A stretch of DNA of 64,000 nt from Ardenticatenaceae bacterium (GCA_020634245.1 JACKCC010000007.1:372001-436000), one strand, 5' to 3'. Counted from the stretch's first letter, positions 17,467-26,643 are shown. Notes: generated from the sequence alone by a model not told the origin. Program-made: numbers and translations.

Positions 17467-18083
17467 CAATCAAAGTCGGTGGGCCAATCGGGATGGCAGT
17501 AATGGTCGAACATACGCTCAATTTGACCGGTGGTAACCCGCGACACAGACAGCGGCGGAAGGTCATCCTCACGGAAAAAGCCGACGCCGTTGGTTTCCAG
17601 AGTGTGGATGGGCGTGCCGCCGTCTAATCGGCAAAGGAAGAAAAGTTTGTAGGTGTGCCAGGGAATGGGCGGATGTGGGTGTTGGTTACGATCATACACG
17701 GCGAGAAGTTTAACGGCCGTTGCCCGATACCCCGACTCCTCCCAAATCTCCTTCTCTACACACTGACTCGGCGACTCGTTCACGTCAGCCCAACCACCAG
17801 GCAGCGTCCACAAACCATCGGCCCGCTCCTTGACTAGCAAAATGGCGTTATCCTGAAAAATCACGCCGCGCACATCAATCTTCGGCGTGGCGTAACCCGA
17901 TTCCTGGGCCAGTAAGTCGGCAATCTTGTCGACACTAGCATCCGTATGCCCTGCCAAAATCTCAGCAGCGATGCGCTGGATAGCTTTGTACCGTTCCCGG
18001 TCGTACGCCCCTTCGGTGTAGGTCAGCCCGGCCTGGGCAATGGCCTGCAAATTTTGTGCCCACTCCAGCCATTTTGGTTGCAT
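17466..18083 (-). CDS. NUDIX hydrolase with NUDIX_N domain
   Basis: A 205-residue protein with an N-terminal helical domain (LQAIAQAGLTYTEGAYDRER) typical of the NUDIX_N type of ADP-ribose or nucleotide-sugar pyrophosphatases. The NUDIX box follows as GGWADVNESPSQCVEKEIWE then ESGY near 108-130. It overlaps the helicase start by one base, so the two are coupled. The exact substrate is not readable; ADP-ribose is the usual suggestion for this architecture. Confidence 0.88.
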   Translation of the reverse strand: MQPKWLEWAQNLQAIAQAGLTYTEGAYDRERYKAIQRIAAEILAGHTDASVDKIADLLAQESGYATPKIDVRGVIFQDNAILLVKERADGLWTLPGGWADVNESPSQCVEKEIWEESGYRATAVKLLAVYDRNQHPHPPIPWHTYKLFFLCRLDGGTPIHTLETNGVGFFREDDLPPLSVSRVTTGQIERMFDHYCHPDWPTDFD

Positions 18084-18102
18084 GAATCATCCTCGTTAAT
18101 CA

Positions 18103-19911
18103 TTAAGGTTGGCGGTAACGCAGGTGAACCGCCCCCAGATGAATTTCGTCGCCGTCCATGAGTTGGATGCCGTATTCGGGCACCTGTTGGTCGTTGACCC
18201 AGGTACCGCTGGTGCTGTGCTCGTCAAAGATGCGGTAATGGCTGCCTTCCAGGTGCAGACTGGCATGAAGCCGGGAGACGGTAATGTCGTTCTCGAAGGC
18301 GATGTTGCTTTGCGCTGGGGAACGGCCGATTCTCTCCACAATCTGGCTTAACTCAAACAGCGGCTGGGTTTGTGTCTCTGCATCCAGCACCTCAATGCGG
18401 GCAATGGTCCGCATCTGAATGGCCTCGATCACCGGTTTGGTTGGCGGCGCTTCGGCTGGTTTGGCCGACCTTCTGTGGGACGGGCCGCGCGGGATGAGAT
18501 CGGCCAGGCCGGAAAGGCGGCCTTTACGAAGGGTAAAAATGAGTACGGCCAACAAGATAGCCAGCACAACCAGCCACAAAAATATGCGGCCAGCCATGGC
18601 CAGGAATCCGCTGCCCGGTTCCAGTTCCGGCGGCAGCGATTTTGACCCCTCAGTAACTATAAGCTGGATTTCCGGGCTGGTCACGCGCAAACCCTGGATG
18701 TCAAGAACAGCTACCTCAACAGAGTTCATACCCAGTCCCAAATTGCTGACATCCACGTCAAACTGGGCAATATCCACGACAGGAATGTCATAACTCAAGT
18801 CATTGACTTTGAGTTGGGCAGCGGCCAACTCTCGCGTCTCGCCATCCAGCCATGCCAGCGTTGTAGAAAATCGTAGTTTGACCGGCTTGTCCAGATTGGG
18901 CAAAGAAAGTTCGCGGCTTTCTAGCGGCAGATCGATAGTGATCATGGGCAAGTTGCCGGGGATGGTCACGGTGCTCTCGGCACTGACGGATTGGCCGTCA
19001 GCCAAAATTAGCTCGACGGTGGCCTCGCCGCCGGTCATGCCTTGAACGGGATAAATGGCGGAAGTCTGGTCACGGAAGCTGGCAATGCGGCCCCAAATCG
19101 CGCCTAAATCGGCCGTGTCTTGCAGACGGGCCGTCAGCCCTCGCGAACCGGCCGCAACGCTGGCCAGATAATCCTGACCGAACTGCTGGCTGCCCGGAGA
19201 GAGGTCCTCATTGGTCAGCCAAATGGTGTGGATGGGCACGCCCATCGCCACAGCGTGGCTGGCTATTTCGTTCTCGCTGAAGGCGGTGCTGACCACATCG
19301 GTACCGTCGCTCATGACGACAATGGCCGGGGTCATGGCCGGGTCTGGCTTCAATTCGTTGATCTGGTCGATGAGACCACCGAGGCTATCGAGGAGAGCCG
19401 TCGCGCCTAGTTCCGGTTCCAGCGGGGTGGCAAAGAGGTTGGAGACGCTGTTGTGGAACTGTTCGGGAGGCAGGATTTGGGCGGCGGCCGTTTCCCCAGC
19501 CTTGTAAATGGCGACTACATCCAGTCCTTCCTGCATAGTGGCCGGGCTGGCAAACTGTTTGATGGCTTCCTGGATAGCCGGCAGTTGGGCGGAAACGCCG
19601 GGCGGAATGTCTATGAGAAATAGAGTAAAGGTGCCAACAGAGGTACGGCCGTTCGCCGTCACCGGCCCTGATGGAACCCCATTGTGGTACACGGTCAGCG
19701 TCTGCTGGCTGAAGTCCAGCGGATTCCCCGATCCATCCATGCCGTAGACCGTCAGATCAACGTTGGGCGGGCTGCTAACCTTGCTGCCGGTGATGAAAAT
19801 TTGGGATGAATTGCCGGAGTCCTGAGCTGCCGCTCGTCCGCCAACGGACAGAGCGAACAGGCATACGAAGAGAAAAACTTGAAATAAAATCCGCCAGTTT
19901 TTGTTTTGCAT
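18103..19911 (-). CDS. Secreted/membrane VWA-FHA protein
   Basis: 602 residues from the ATG at 19911, which has an AGGA site four bases upstream and starts a clear signal peptide ending near AAAQDSG; an in-frame ATG at 20001 lacks both. A von Willebrand A-like domain follows (FLIDIPPGVS, AIVVMSDGTDVVS), then beta-rich extracellular segments, one membrane span (IFLWLVVLAILLAVLIFTLR) and a C-terminal cytoplasmic FHA domain (IGRSPAQSN, SRLHASLHLEG, STSGTWVND). FHA domains bind phosphothreonine, so the protein could link an outside VWA domain to a Ser/Thr kinase inside. It is divergent from a second protein of the same design. Confidence 0.85.
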   Translation of the reverse strand: MQNKNWRILFQVFLFVCLFALSVGGRAAAQDSGNSSQIFITGSKVSSPPNVDLTVYGMDGSGNPLDFSQQTLTVYHNGVPSGPVTANGRTSVGTFTLFLIDIPPGVSAQLPAIQEAIKQFASPATMQEGLDVVAIYKAGETAAAQILPPEQFHNSVSNLFATPLEPELGATALLDSLGGLIDQINELKPDPAMTPAIVVMSDGTDVVSTAFSENEIASHAVAMGVPIHTIWLTNEDLSPGSQQFGQDYLASVAAGSRGLTARLQDTADLGAIWGRIASFRDQTSAIYPVQGMTGGEATVELILADGQSVSAESTVTIPGNLPMITIDLPLESRELSLPNLDKPVKLRFSTTLAWLDGETRELAAAQLKVNDLSYDIPVVDIAQFDVDVSNLGLGMNSVEVAVLDIQGLRVTSPEIQLIVTEGSKSLPPELEPGSGFLAMAGRIFLWLVVLAILLAVLIFTLRKGRLSGLADLIPRGPSHRRSAKPAEAPPTKPVIEAIQMRTIARIEVLDAETQTQPLFELSQIVERIGRSPAQSNIAFENDITVSRLHASLHLEGSHYRIFDEHSTSGTWVNDQQVPEYGIQLMDGDEIHLGAVHLRYRQP

Positions 19912-19984
19912 TTTTCCTGCCTCTTGGCTTCTGCTTACCGTGCTATAATAGCAAACCAATGATAGAAAGTAAACATAAAACTGA

Positions 19985-20053
19985 CAAGCAGTGTCAGGCA
20001 CAGGGCGTCAAGCTCTACGCCAACCAGGCCGTTCTGCCCTGTGCCTGGCACTA
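19985..20053. repeat. Inverted-repeat element, AGTGYCAGGCAC family
   Basis: The arms agtgtcaggcacagggc and gccctgtgcctggcact enclose about 30 bases with CGCC-rich core. A second copy with the same arms but another core lies at 26736-26802. It sits in the divergent promoter region of the two VWA-FHA genes. Confidence 0.65.
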
Positions 20054-20069
20054 CTGCTGGTGATGCGTG

Positions 20070-21935
20070 ATGCGTAAGAAAAGTGTGGGCAAGCTGTTAA
20101 TCCTCTTAAGCCTGGTCTGGCTCATCATTGGATCAGTGCCGGTGCAGGATGGCTCGGTGTACGCTCAGGATGACGTGCAGTTGTACCTGGGTCAACCAGA
20201 CATATCGGCTTTTCCGCAGGTGGCCGTGCCGCTGAGGGCCATCGACGCCCAGGGCGCGCCCGTGAGCGATTTATCCCGATTGAGCCTGCGCGAGAACGGT
20301 ATTCCACTGGAATATGAGCTAACCACTGTGCCTTTGGGTCTGGACATCACCTTTGTGATTGACGCCAACACGACGATTGAAACGGATGATAGCGGCAACA
20401 CCATCACCCGGCGCGAAAAGGTGATCGAGAGCATCAGCCAGTTTGCCGGGCAGTACATGGATGCCAATGGACAGGATCGGATTTCGGTGATGGTGCCGGA
20501 TGAAGGGGGCGAACACGGCCGTTTCTTCATCCAGGACAATCTCAATCCCGTCCCCTTTGCCCAGGCTATCACTGCTTACAAACCCAAAATCCTGAACGAC
20601 ACACCGCTCAACGAGATGCTCTCCCTGGCTATCCAACGGGCGGCGCAGGCGGAAGACGGCCGTTTCCCGGCGGTCATGCTCTACACCGATGGCGGCCAGT
20701 TAGCCCAGCAGTTGGATTATGCGGCGCTGGTCGAGCAGGCGCAGGCAGCCGGTATACCCATCTACGCCGCCATCTTGGGCGCGGAAGCCGATGCCAACGA
20801 GATCGACAACATCAGCCGGTTGGTGGCTCCGACTGGTGGCGCTTACGTTCACATGCCCAACGCTGACGATGCCGATCCCATTTTCCAGGTGTGGCAAACG
20901 GAAGCCAACCAGACGCGCATCGTGTACCAATCGTTGCAAATCGAGAACGGCCGTTACCCCATCACTATCAACCTGGGCAGCGCCCACGCCGCGACGGAGT
21001 TGGTTCTGGATTTGGCCGCGCCGGAAGTATCCATCCAACTGCCGCAGACCGAGTTTGTTCGCAGCGGGGATGCATTTGATACGCCGTTGGCGGAGTTGGA
21101 ACCGACGACGATTGAAGTGCCGGTGTTGATTGGCTGGCCGGATGGGGTGGAACGGCCGTTAACGGCCGTAGCCCTGCTCACCGGTGGCCCCGATGGTCAG
21201 ACCAATACTATCGTCGAAGCACAGCCGGATGAAGAGGGCTGGATTCGGCTGGCATGGGACGTCCAGTCCCTGCGCGAGGGCGGCTACGAACTGGCCGTTA
21301 AAGTGGCCGACAGCCTGGGTTACGAAGCAGACAGCACACCGGTGCAGGTCATTTTGCGCCTGGAGCGGCCCCAGCCGCCCACGCCTACGCCACAGCCGAC
21401 GCCCACACCGGGCACGGCCGTGCCCCAACCCGTTCCCATCGTTTCTACCCGGCGGCTAGTGGGCGCTTTGGGCTTGAGCTTGCTGGCCGGTTTGGTGGCG
21501 GTAGTTTTGTTGTGGCGACGGTGGAGAAGAAGTGAAGGGGTGAAGGGGAGCAGGGGTGAAGATGTCGCTGGAGCAGATAACTTGCCACCTGCAAACTCGC
21601 CACTTGCAAACTTGCAAACTCGCCTACTCGCCGCTTTGGAGGATGAACAAACGGCCGTTTTGCTGCCTCTGGTTGGCGATAATGTGACGATTGGCCGGGA
21701 TGAAGCGGCGGCGCAGTTGGTTTTGGATGATAAAAGTGTCGGCCGGCTGCACGCCCGGATTCGTTGGCGGGACGGCCGTTACTGGCTCTACGATGAAGGC
21801 AGCAGCGGCGGCACAATGCTCAATTTCGACCGGCTGGGTCTGGCCCCGCGCCCCTTGCAAGACGGCGACCAGATTCAAATGGGCCGCCTCCGTTTTTACT
21901 TCCGGCTGGGTGTAGAATTTGAGGAGGAAGAGTAG
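20070..21935 (+). CDS. VWA-FHA membrane protein, paralogue of divergent neighbour
   Basis: 621 residues from the ATG at 20070 (a GTG one codon earlier is possible). A hydrophobic signal segment is followed by a VWA-like domain (GLDITFVIDANTTIE, FPAVMLYTDGGQLAQQ), a beta-rich region, a Pro/Thr stalk (PTPTPQPTPTPG), a membrane span (LGLSLLAGLVAVVLLWRRW) and a C-terminal FHA domain (IGRDEAAAQ, SVGRLHARIRWRDG, SSGGTMLNFDRL). Between membrane and FHA, nucleotides 21533-21635 are intergenic-type repeat DNA read in frame. The domain order matches the divergent gene, so the two may act together. Binding of phosphothreonine partners is the family expectation. Confidence 0.85.
   Translation: MRKKSVGKLLILLSLVWLIIGSVPVQDGSVYAQDDVQLYLGQPDISAFPQVAVPLRAIDAQGAPVSDLSRLSLRENGIPLEYELTTVPLGLDITFVIDANTTIETDDSGNTITRREKVIESISQFAGQYMDANGQDRISVMVPDEGGEHGRFFIQDNLNPVPFAQAITAYKPKILNDTPLNEMLSLAIQRAAQAEDGRFPAVMLYTDGGQLAQQLDYAALVEQAQAAGIPIYAAILGAEADANEIDNISRLVAPTGGAYVHMPNADDADPIFQVWQTEANQTRIVYQSLQIENGRYPITINLGSAHAATELVLDLAAPEVSIQLPQTEFVRSGDAFDTPLAELEPTTIEVPVLIGWPDGVERPLTAVALLTGGPDGQTNTIVEAQPDEEGWIRLAWDVQSLREGGYELAVKVADSLGYEADSTPVQVILRLERPQPPTPTPQPTPTPGTAVPQPVPIVSTRRLVGALGLSLLAGLVAVVLLWRRWRRSEGVKGSRGEDVAGADNLPPANSPLANLQTRLLAALEDEQTAVLLPLVGDNVTIGRDEAAAQLVLDDKSVGRLHARIRWRDGRYWLYDEGSSGGTMLNFDRLGLAPRPLQDGDQIQMGRLRFYFRLGVEFEEEE
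21533..21635. repeat. In-frame intergenic-type repeat in VWA-FHA gene
   Basis: The words gaaggggtgaagggg, cttgccacctgcaaact and gccacttgcaaact also occur, in either orientation, in intergenic DNA near 21990, 26650 and 61238. Here they encode the flexible link between membrane span and FHA domain. Confidence 0.65.
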
Positions 21936-22022
21936 GCGAGTAGCGAGTAGCCAAGTGAATGAGTTCCCCCCACAACCGAAGGTCGCCCACCCCTTCACCC
22001 CTGCTCCCCCGCCTTTAGAACA

Positions 22023-22676
22023 ATGACCCTAACTGCCATCATCTTCGACATGGACGGCCTGATGGTCGATACGGAACCGCTGTCGCGGCGGGCCTGGGAG
22101 CAGGTGATTGGCCCCTTCGGGGCAAGGTTGACGGATGAGGTGTACGGCCGTATGATCGGCCGTCGTTCACCAGAAGCAGGCCAGCTTTTGCTGGATTCGG
22201 TGAATATTCCCTTGTCGGTTGAAGAACTGGTGGAGCAAAAAACGGCCGTTTTCAACCAAACCCTGGCGCAAGGCGTACCCGTCATGCCCGGCTTAATGGA
22301 ACTGCACGCCGAAATCGCCCGGCGTGGCCTGCCCTGGGCGGTGGCTACCTCCAGCCCGCGCCATCACGCCCGGCTAATTTTGGCTCAATTGGGATTGCTG
22401 GAACGCTGCGGCGCCATTGCCGGTGGCGACGAAGTAACTCACGGCAAACCGGCTCCCGACATTTATCTGCTGGCCGCCGAACGATTAGGTGTCCCGCCCC
22501 AACAATGCCTGGCGCTGGAAGATTCTGCGCCGGGCTGCCAATCAGCGGCGTCCGCCGGGATGACGGTGGTGGCTGTTTCAGCTTCACTTACTCCAGGCAG
22601 TTTCCCCTGCGCCAATCACATTTATCCCAATCTGAACCGCGTTGCCCAGTCGCTTGATATTCTTTTGCAAGAATAA
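22023..22676 (+). CDS. HAD-superfamily phosphatase/phosphoglucomutase-like
   Basis: A 217-residue haloacid-dehalogenase hydrolase of the beta-phosphoglucomutase/GPH type. The nucleophile motif is IIFDMDGLMVDTEP, motif II is ATSSPRHH, motif III Lys is in HGKPAPDIYL and motif IV is LALEDSAPGCQSA. A helical cap lies between motifs I and II. It would dephosphorylate or isomerise a small sugar phosphate; the substrate cannot be inferred. It is separated from the VWA-FHA gene by repeat-rich DNA and probably has its own promoter. Confidence 0.9.
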   Translation: MTLTAIIFDMDGLMVDTEPLSRRAWEQVIGPFGARLTDEVYGRMIGRRSPEAGQLLLDSVNIPLSVEELVEQKTAVFNQTLAQGVPVMPGLMELHAEIARRGLPWAVATSSPRHHARLILAQLGLLERCGAIAGGDEVTHGKPAPDIYLLAAERLGVPPQQCLALEDSAPGCQSAASAGMTVVAVSASLTPGSFPCANHIYPNLNRVAQSLDILLQE

Positions 22677-22734
22677 TTCGTCGCAGAAACAAGTAATAAA
22701 AATGGATCTTTCGGATCTCGCGGGGTTTTGTCAT

Positions 22735-22882
22735 TCTGAGTGAAGCGAAGAATCCCCACTTCTCTGGGATGCTTCACTTCAGCCTGCCCTGAGCAGTGTC
22801 GAAGGGTTCAGCATGACAGGTACAAGACCCCATCCAAAGAACCATAAAAATCTCTGTGTCCTCTGCGCCTCCGCGGTTTTTC
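22735..22882. repeat. Intergenic repeat block
   Basis: The gap holds a CCTGAGC-N-TCGAAGGG repeat of the same family as the insertion target at 37135-38485, then the words ctctgtgtcctctgcgcctccgc. The latter recur at 31090-31130 and inside the membrane protein gene at 46190-46262. Confidence 0.55.
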
Positions 22883-23656
22883 TTATTTTCCCTTCCACTC
22901 CGGCTTGCGCTTGTTGATGAAGGCGTCCATGCCCTCTTTTTGGTCGGCGGTGCTGAAGAGCGAATAGAAAAGATGGCGCTCGTAAGCCAGCCCCGTTTGC
23001 AGCGACATCTCATAGACGGCGTTGACCGCTTCTTTGGCCAGTCGCAGGGCAATGGGTGCGCGTTCGGCAATTTCGGCAGCCAGTTTGATGGCCTCATTCA
23101 GGTACACTTCAGCGGGTACGACCCGGTTGACCAGGCCATGTTTGAGCGCTTCGTCGGCGGTGAGGTAACGGCCGTTCAGCATCATCTCCATCGCCAACGC
23201 CTTACCCACTGCCAGAGTCATGCGCTGCGTACCGCCTGCGCCGGGGATGACGCCCAGGTTAATTTCCGGCTGGCCGAAGCGGGCCGTCTCGCTGGCGACG
23301 ATCATGTCACAGGCCATGGCCAGTTCGCAGCCGCCGCCCAGCGCATAGCCAGACACGGCAGCAATCACCGGCTTGCCGATCTGGCGCAGCCGGTCCCAGT
23401 AGCCGATGAACGGGCTGGCCATCATCTCGGCCGGAGTCGCGTCCGCCATCTCTTTGATATCGGCCCCGGCGGCAAAGGCGCGTTCACTGCCGGTGACGAC
23501 TATGCAGCCGATGGCGTCGTCGGCATCGAAGGCATCAAGCGCATCCATCGTCTCGCTCATCAACCCTGAATTCAGGGCGTTCAGTGCTTTGGACCGATTA
23601 AATTGGACGATGCCGACTCGGCCTTCGGTTCGAGTGAGGATGTATTCGTGGGTCAT
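22883..23656 (-). CDS. Enoyl-CoA hydratase
   Basis: A 257-residue crotonase-fold enzyme that hydrates 2-enoyl-CoA in beta-oxidation or amino acid breakdown. The oxyanion-hole segment is AFAAGADIKEM, followed by GYALGGGCELAMACD and PEINLGVIPGAGGTQRM, which carry the two catalytic glutamates of hydratases (Glu in GGGCELA and in PEINLG). The length is standard. The ATG has a GGAG site upstream. It stands alone in its direction between repeat-rich gaps. Confidence 0.93.
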   Translation of the reverse strand: MTHEYILTRTEGRVGIVQFNRSKALNALNSGLMSETMDALDAFDADDAIGCIVVTGSERAFAAGADIKEMADATPAEMMASPFIGYWDRLRQIGKPVIAAVSGYALGGGCELAMACDMIVASETARFGQPEINLGVIPGAGGTQRMTLAVGKALAMEMMLNGRYLTADEALKHGLVNRVVPAEVYLNEAIKLAAEIAERAPIALRLAKEAVNAVYEMSLQTGLAYERHLFYSLFSTADQKEGMDAFINKRKPEWKGK

Positions 23657-23731
23657 GGGAGTCTCCTTAAGATGACAAGGTGAACGGGTGAAGAGGTGAT
23701 AGGATGAAGCTTGTTTCCTTTCGATCCTGTT

Positions 23732-24562
23732 TCAGGTCAAGATTTCGGCCAGGGTACGGCCGTTTCCCGCCAAACAATCACGCAAATTTTCCACGACAAG
23801 AGGCAGGCGAGGAAGATTGTGCTCTTTTTTGCTGCGAACCAGGTAGGCCATCGCTTCCGCTTCGTCGAAATCGGCTTCCAGGCAAAGGGTGACGGCGGCA
23901 TGGAGGAGCAGCAACTGACCAGTTTCGTCCAGCCCGGCCAGCGTTTCAGCCAGAAAGTGGCGGGTCAGATGCCAGCAGGTTTGGGCGACGGCCCAACCAG
24001 GGTCTTCGCCGTGCGGCCAGGGCGGGGATTCGCCCCACGCTTTGGCCGGCGGCAGGATAAAGTAGATGGTGTCGCTTGTTTCGACCAGCACCGGATTGAG
24101 CATCGGATAGGTCACGGTAGGCATGACGGCCACCTCTTTGGGTACGGGCTGGCCGAGTAGTTTGCCTAAAAAGGTCATGATCTGGCTTTGGACGAAAATG
24201 GCTTCCAGACCAGTGCGCGCTTCTTCCCAGGGTTCAGTATGGGCCGTCCAAAAGTCGGACAGTCCGGCCTGGACAGCAAAATCGGGCAGTATGGCCGTCC
24301 ACTGCATCAGTTCTGGTTTTGCTTCCGGGTACAGGGCAGCGGTGATGAAATCGGCCAACGGCCGTTTCTCATCCAGTTCAGCATTCAATCGGGTGACAGC
24401 GGGGTGGTTGGCGAACGGCCGTACAAACTGGCGCAGTTGTTTGCTGTGCGGATGGACAGCATGGGTTGTTTGTTCCTGCTCCATTTCCGGCCAATAGCTG
24501 GCAGCGAGTACGGCCGTTACCAATCGAATGCGTTCATCAATCACAACCTTGAGTTCAGACAT
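23732..24562 (-). CDS. Hypothetical protein
   Basis: A 276-residue soluble protein with no family I recognise. It is rich in Trp and His (QWTAILPDF, WPHGEDPGWAVAQTCWHLTR) and has no signal peptide or membrane span. No HExxH or other catalytic motif is clear. Codon use and five ACGGCCGT octamers in and around it match the local genome, so it looks native and conserved in the lineage. It may be read with the CPBP-like gene just upstream, but 79 bases of repeat lie between. Confidence 0.7.
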   Translation of the reverse strand: MSELKVVIDERIRLVTAVLAASYWPEMEQEQTTHAVHPHSKQLRQFVRPFANHPAVTRLNAELDEKRPLADFITAALYPEAKPELMQWTAILPDFAVQAGLSDFWTAHTEPWEEARTGLEAIFVQSQIMTFLGKLLGQPVPKEVAVMPTVTYPMLNPVLVETSDTIYFILPPAKAWGESPPWPHGEDPGWAVAQTCWHLTRHFLAETLAGLDETGQLLLLHAAVTLCLEADFDEAEAMAYLVRSKKEHNLPRLPLVVENLRDCLAGNGRTLAEILT

Positions 24563-24641
24563 GATGTTTTCCTTGAGACTAGAGACTGGAGACTTTTGCC
24601 TGATCCAGTCTCTAATCTCTAGTCCCCAGTCTCATTTTCAA
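24563..24641. repeat. Word repeat and imperfect inverted repeat
   Basis: gagactagagactggagac and its complement-like gtctctaatctctagtccccagtctc enclose a short loop. The same agtctctagtctccagtctc wording appears near 7880 and 48605. Confidence 0.55.
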
Positions 24642-25391
24642 CTATATTCGATAATCCTCTGCCGCCTTGGGCCACAAGCGCCAGATGAGGATGAGGTAGG
24701 CGGTGCTGGCAGCCAGATAGAGTGATTGCAGTTCGTTGGACTGGGGCGGCGATTGGGGAACCATCACCACCCAGGCAGTAAAACTTTGCATCGCCTGAAT
24801 GACGAAAATGCCGATGAGACTGCCGGTGCGCAGGCGGATGACGCCATATAAAATGCCCCACACAACGAAATAAACGAAGCTGACCAAAGAGCCGGTGAAC
24901 GATTCCTGGAACAGCAAATAAGCGGTCGCGCCAAAGACAATGCCGCTGCCGACGGCCGCCGTTAGTCCGCCGCGCCAATCGGCCAGGGCGCGGAACAACA
25001 GGCCAAACGTCCAAATCTGGACGGCGAAAGCCTCAAACAGAAGCAAAAAGATGAAACTGCGCCCAGAACCGGCCGGACCATAGCCAATGTTAGTTACGAA
25101 GTAAAAACGCAGGAGCAAAAAAGCCACCCAGCCCAATGCGGCAAAGCCAATCCCGGCGTACAACGCCCGCTGGCCGCGCAATCCCAGCCCGTGCAAGCCA
25201 TACCAGCGCAGGCCGATGAACCAACTTACCAGTCCCAGCCCAGCGAAGAGGACAGCCAGCGCGGATTGATCGGAACCCAGTCCGCCAGCCAGGATGGAAA
25301 CCGCGATTGCCCCCGCTACCGGCGCGCCAAAGGCAACGGCCGTTCGCAGCCCAGCCTGTTGTGTAGAAATGGATGATTCTTGGTCAGTCAT
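24642..25391 (-). CDS. CPBP-like membrane protein with lost protease motifs
   Basis: 249 residues from the ATG at 25391 (AGG upstream); an in-frame ATG at 25412 lacks a ribosome site. About seven or eight membrane spans. The last third follows the CPBP (CaaX protease and bacteriocin-processing) layout, ending VVWGILYGVIRLRTGSLIG. The catalytic pair EExxxR is missing, reading FEAFAVQIWTFGLLFR, and the usual histidines in the later helices are absent. It is therefore probably a non-catalytic relative. Function is unknown. Confidence 0.65.
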   Translation of the reverse strand: MTDQESSISTQQAGLRTAVAFGAPVAGAIAVSILAGGLGSDQSALAVLFAGLGLVSWFIGLRWYGLHGLGLRGQRALYAGIGFAALGWVAFLLLRFYFVTNIGYGPAGSGRSFIFLLLFEAFAVQIWTFGLLFRALADWRGGLTAAVGSGIVFGATAYLLFQESFTGSLVSFVYFVVWGILYGVIRLRTGSLIGIFVIQAMQSFTAWVVMVPQSPPQSNELQSLYLAASTAYLILIWRLWPKAAEDYRI

Positions 25392-25470
25392 AGCGCCTAA
25401 ATTGTAAAACATAAAACGTAAAACGTAAAACGTTATTGTCGGTTGATTGGGCCTCGGCTACACTTCTCCG

Positions 25471-26643
25471 GTGACTTCAAAAAAGACCTTTCCCCTATCC
25501 ATTCAGTTGACGGTCATCACCTTCGCCCGGCTGCTGCTTAACACCGGGCTGCGTATGGTTTACCCGTTTGCCCCGGCATTGGCGCGTGGTCTGGGCGTGG
25601 AACTGTCGGCCGTCTACCAACTCATCACTATCCGCAACTTTTCCGGCTTCTTCAGCCCCGTTTTTGGACCGCTGTCAGAGCGGTACGGCCGTCGCCTGGT
25701 CATGGCTGGGGCGATATTGCTGTTTGGGGTGGGAACGGCCGTGGTCGTCATTTGGCCCGCCTATTGGCCGTTGGGCATTACGCTGGTAGCCATCTCCGTC
25801 ACCAAAGTGATTTACGATCCGGCGATGCAGGCTTACATTGGCGACACCGTGCCCTACAAACAGCGCGGCAAAGCGATTTCCGTCACCGAGCTGGCCTGGT
25901 CGGGCGGGCTGCTGCTGGGCGCACCGGCCATTGGCTTCATCATCGCTCGCTGGGGCTGGCAAGCGCCGTTTGCCTGGCTGGCCGGATTGGGATTGCTGGC
26001 GGCGTTGGCGCTGCGCCGCGTCCTGCCGGACAGCAACGGCGGCGACGGTCAGCCGACCAATCTGCGCCAGACACTGCGCCTGATTCGCGGCTACCCGGTC
26101 ATTTGGGCAGCGGGCGTCTACATCATGCTGGCCATGGCTTCTAACGAATCGCTGTTTATCGTGTTTGGTGACTGGATGGAGGTCAGTTTTGGCCTGTCGT
26201 TGACCAGTCTGGGATTGACGGCGGGCGTCATCGGCGGAGCGGAGGTGATCGGGGAATTGTTTGCCGGTTGGGCAGTTGACCGGTTTGGTAAACGGCCGAT
26301 CATCATCACGACCGGGTTGTTGAATGTGTTGTTGTACGCGCTGCTGCCGGTAACGGCCGTCTCTCTGACCAGCGCTCTCATCACCCTCTTTCTCGTCTTC
26401 TTCGCCTTTGAAACGACGGTGGTGGGCGGCGTACCTCTGCTGACCGAAATCGTCCCCCGCGCTCGCGGCGTGGTCATGTCGGTGGTGATGGCCTCTTTTG
26501 CTTTGGGACGCACGCTGGGCACGCTGGTCGGGCCGTTCGTGGCCGCCAATTTTGGCCCCACCGGCAACGGTCTGACTTCAGCGGGGATGATGCTGCTGGC
26601 GGTGCTGGTTCTGGCTCGCTGGGTACGGGAAGATAATGCGTAA
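25471..26643 (+). CDS. MFS transporter
   Basis: A major facilitator protein of about 390 residues with twelve predicted spans. The loop 2-3 motif is GPLSERYGRRLV and its repeat in the second half is GWAVDRFGKRPI. The start is uncertain: GTG at 25471 is used here, with a TTG at 25447 possible; neither has a clear ribosome site. The substrate cannot be inferred; family members are mostly drug or sugar exporters. It is divergent from the CPBP-like gene, with acgtaaaacgt word repeats in the gap. Confidence 0.88.
   Translation: MTSKKTFPLSIQLTVITFARLLLNTGLRMVYPFAPALARGLGVELSAVYQLITIRNFSGFFSPVFGPLSERYGRRLVMAGAILLFGVGTAVVVIWPAYWPLGITLVAISVTKVIYDPAMQAYIGDTVPYKQRGKAISVTELAWSGGLLLGAPAIGFIIARWGWQAPFAWLAGLGLLAALALRRVLPDSNGGDGQPTNLRQTLRLIRGYPVIWAAGVYIMLAMASNESLFIVFGDWMEVSFGLSLTSLGLTAGVIGGAEVIGELFAGWAVDRFGKRPIIITTGLLNVLLYALLPVTAVSLTSALITLFLVFFAFETTVVGGVPLLTEIVPRARGVVMSVVMASFALGRTLGTLVGPFVAANFGPTGNGLTSAGMMLLAVLVLARWVREDNA

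Noticed and set aside
17467..17469. TTG start one codon before the helicase ATG
   Set aside because: ATG at 17466 overlaps the upstream stop in the usual TGATG coupling, so it is the simpler start.
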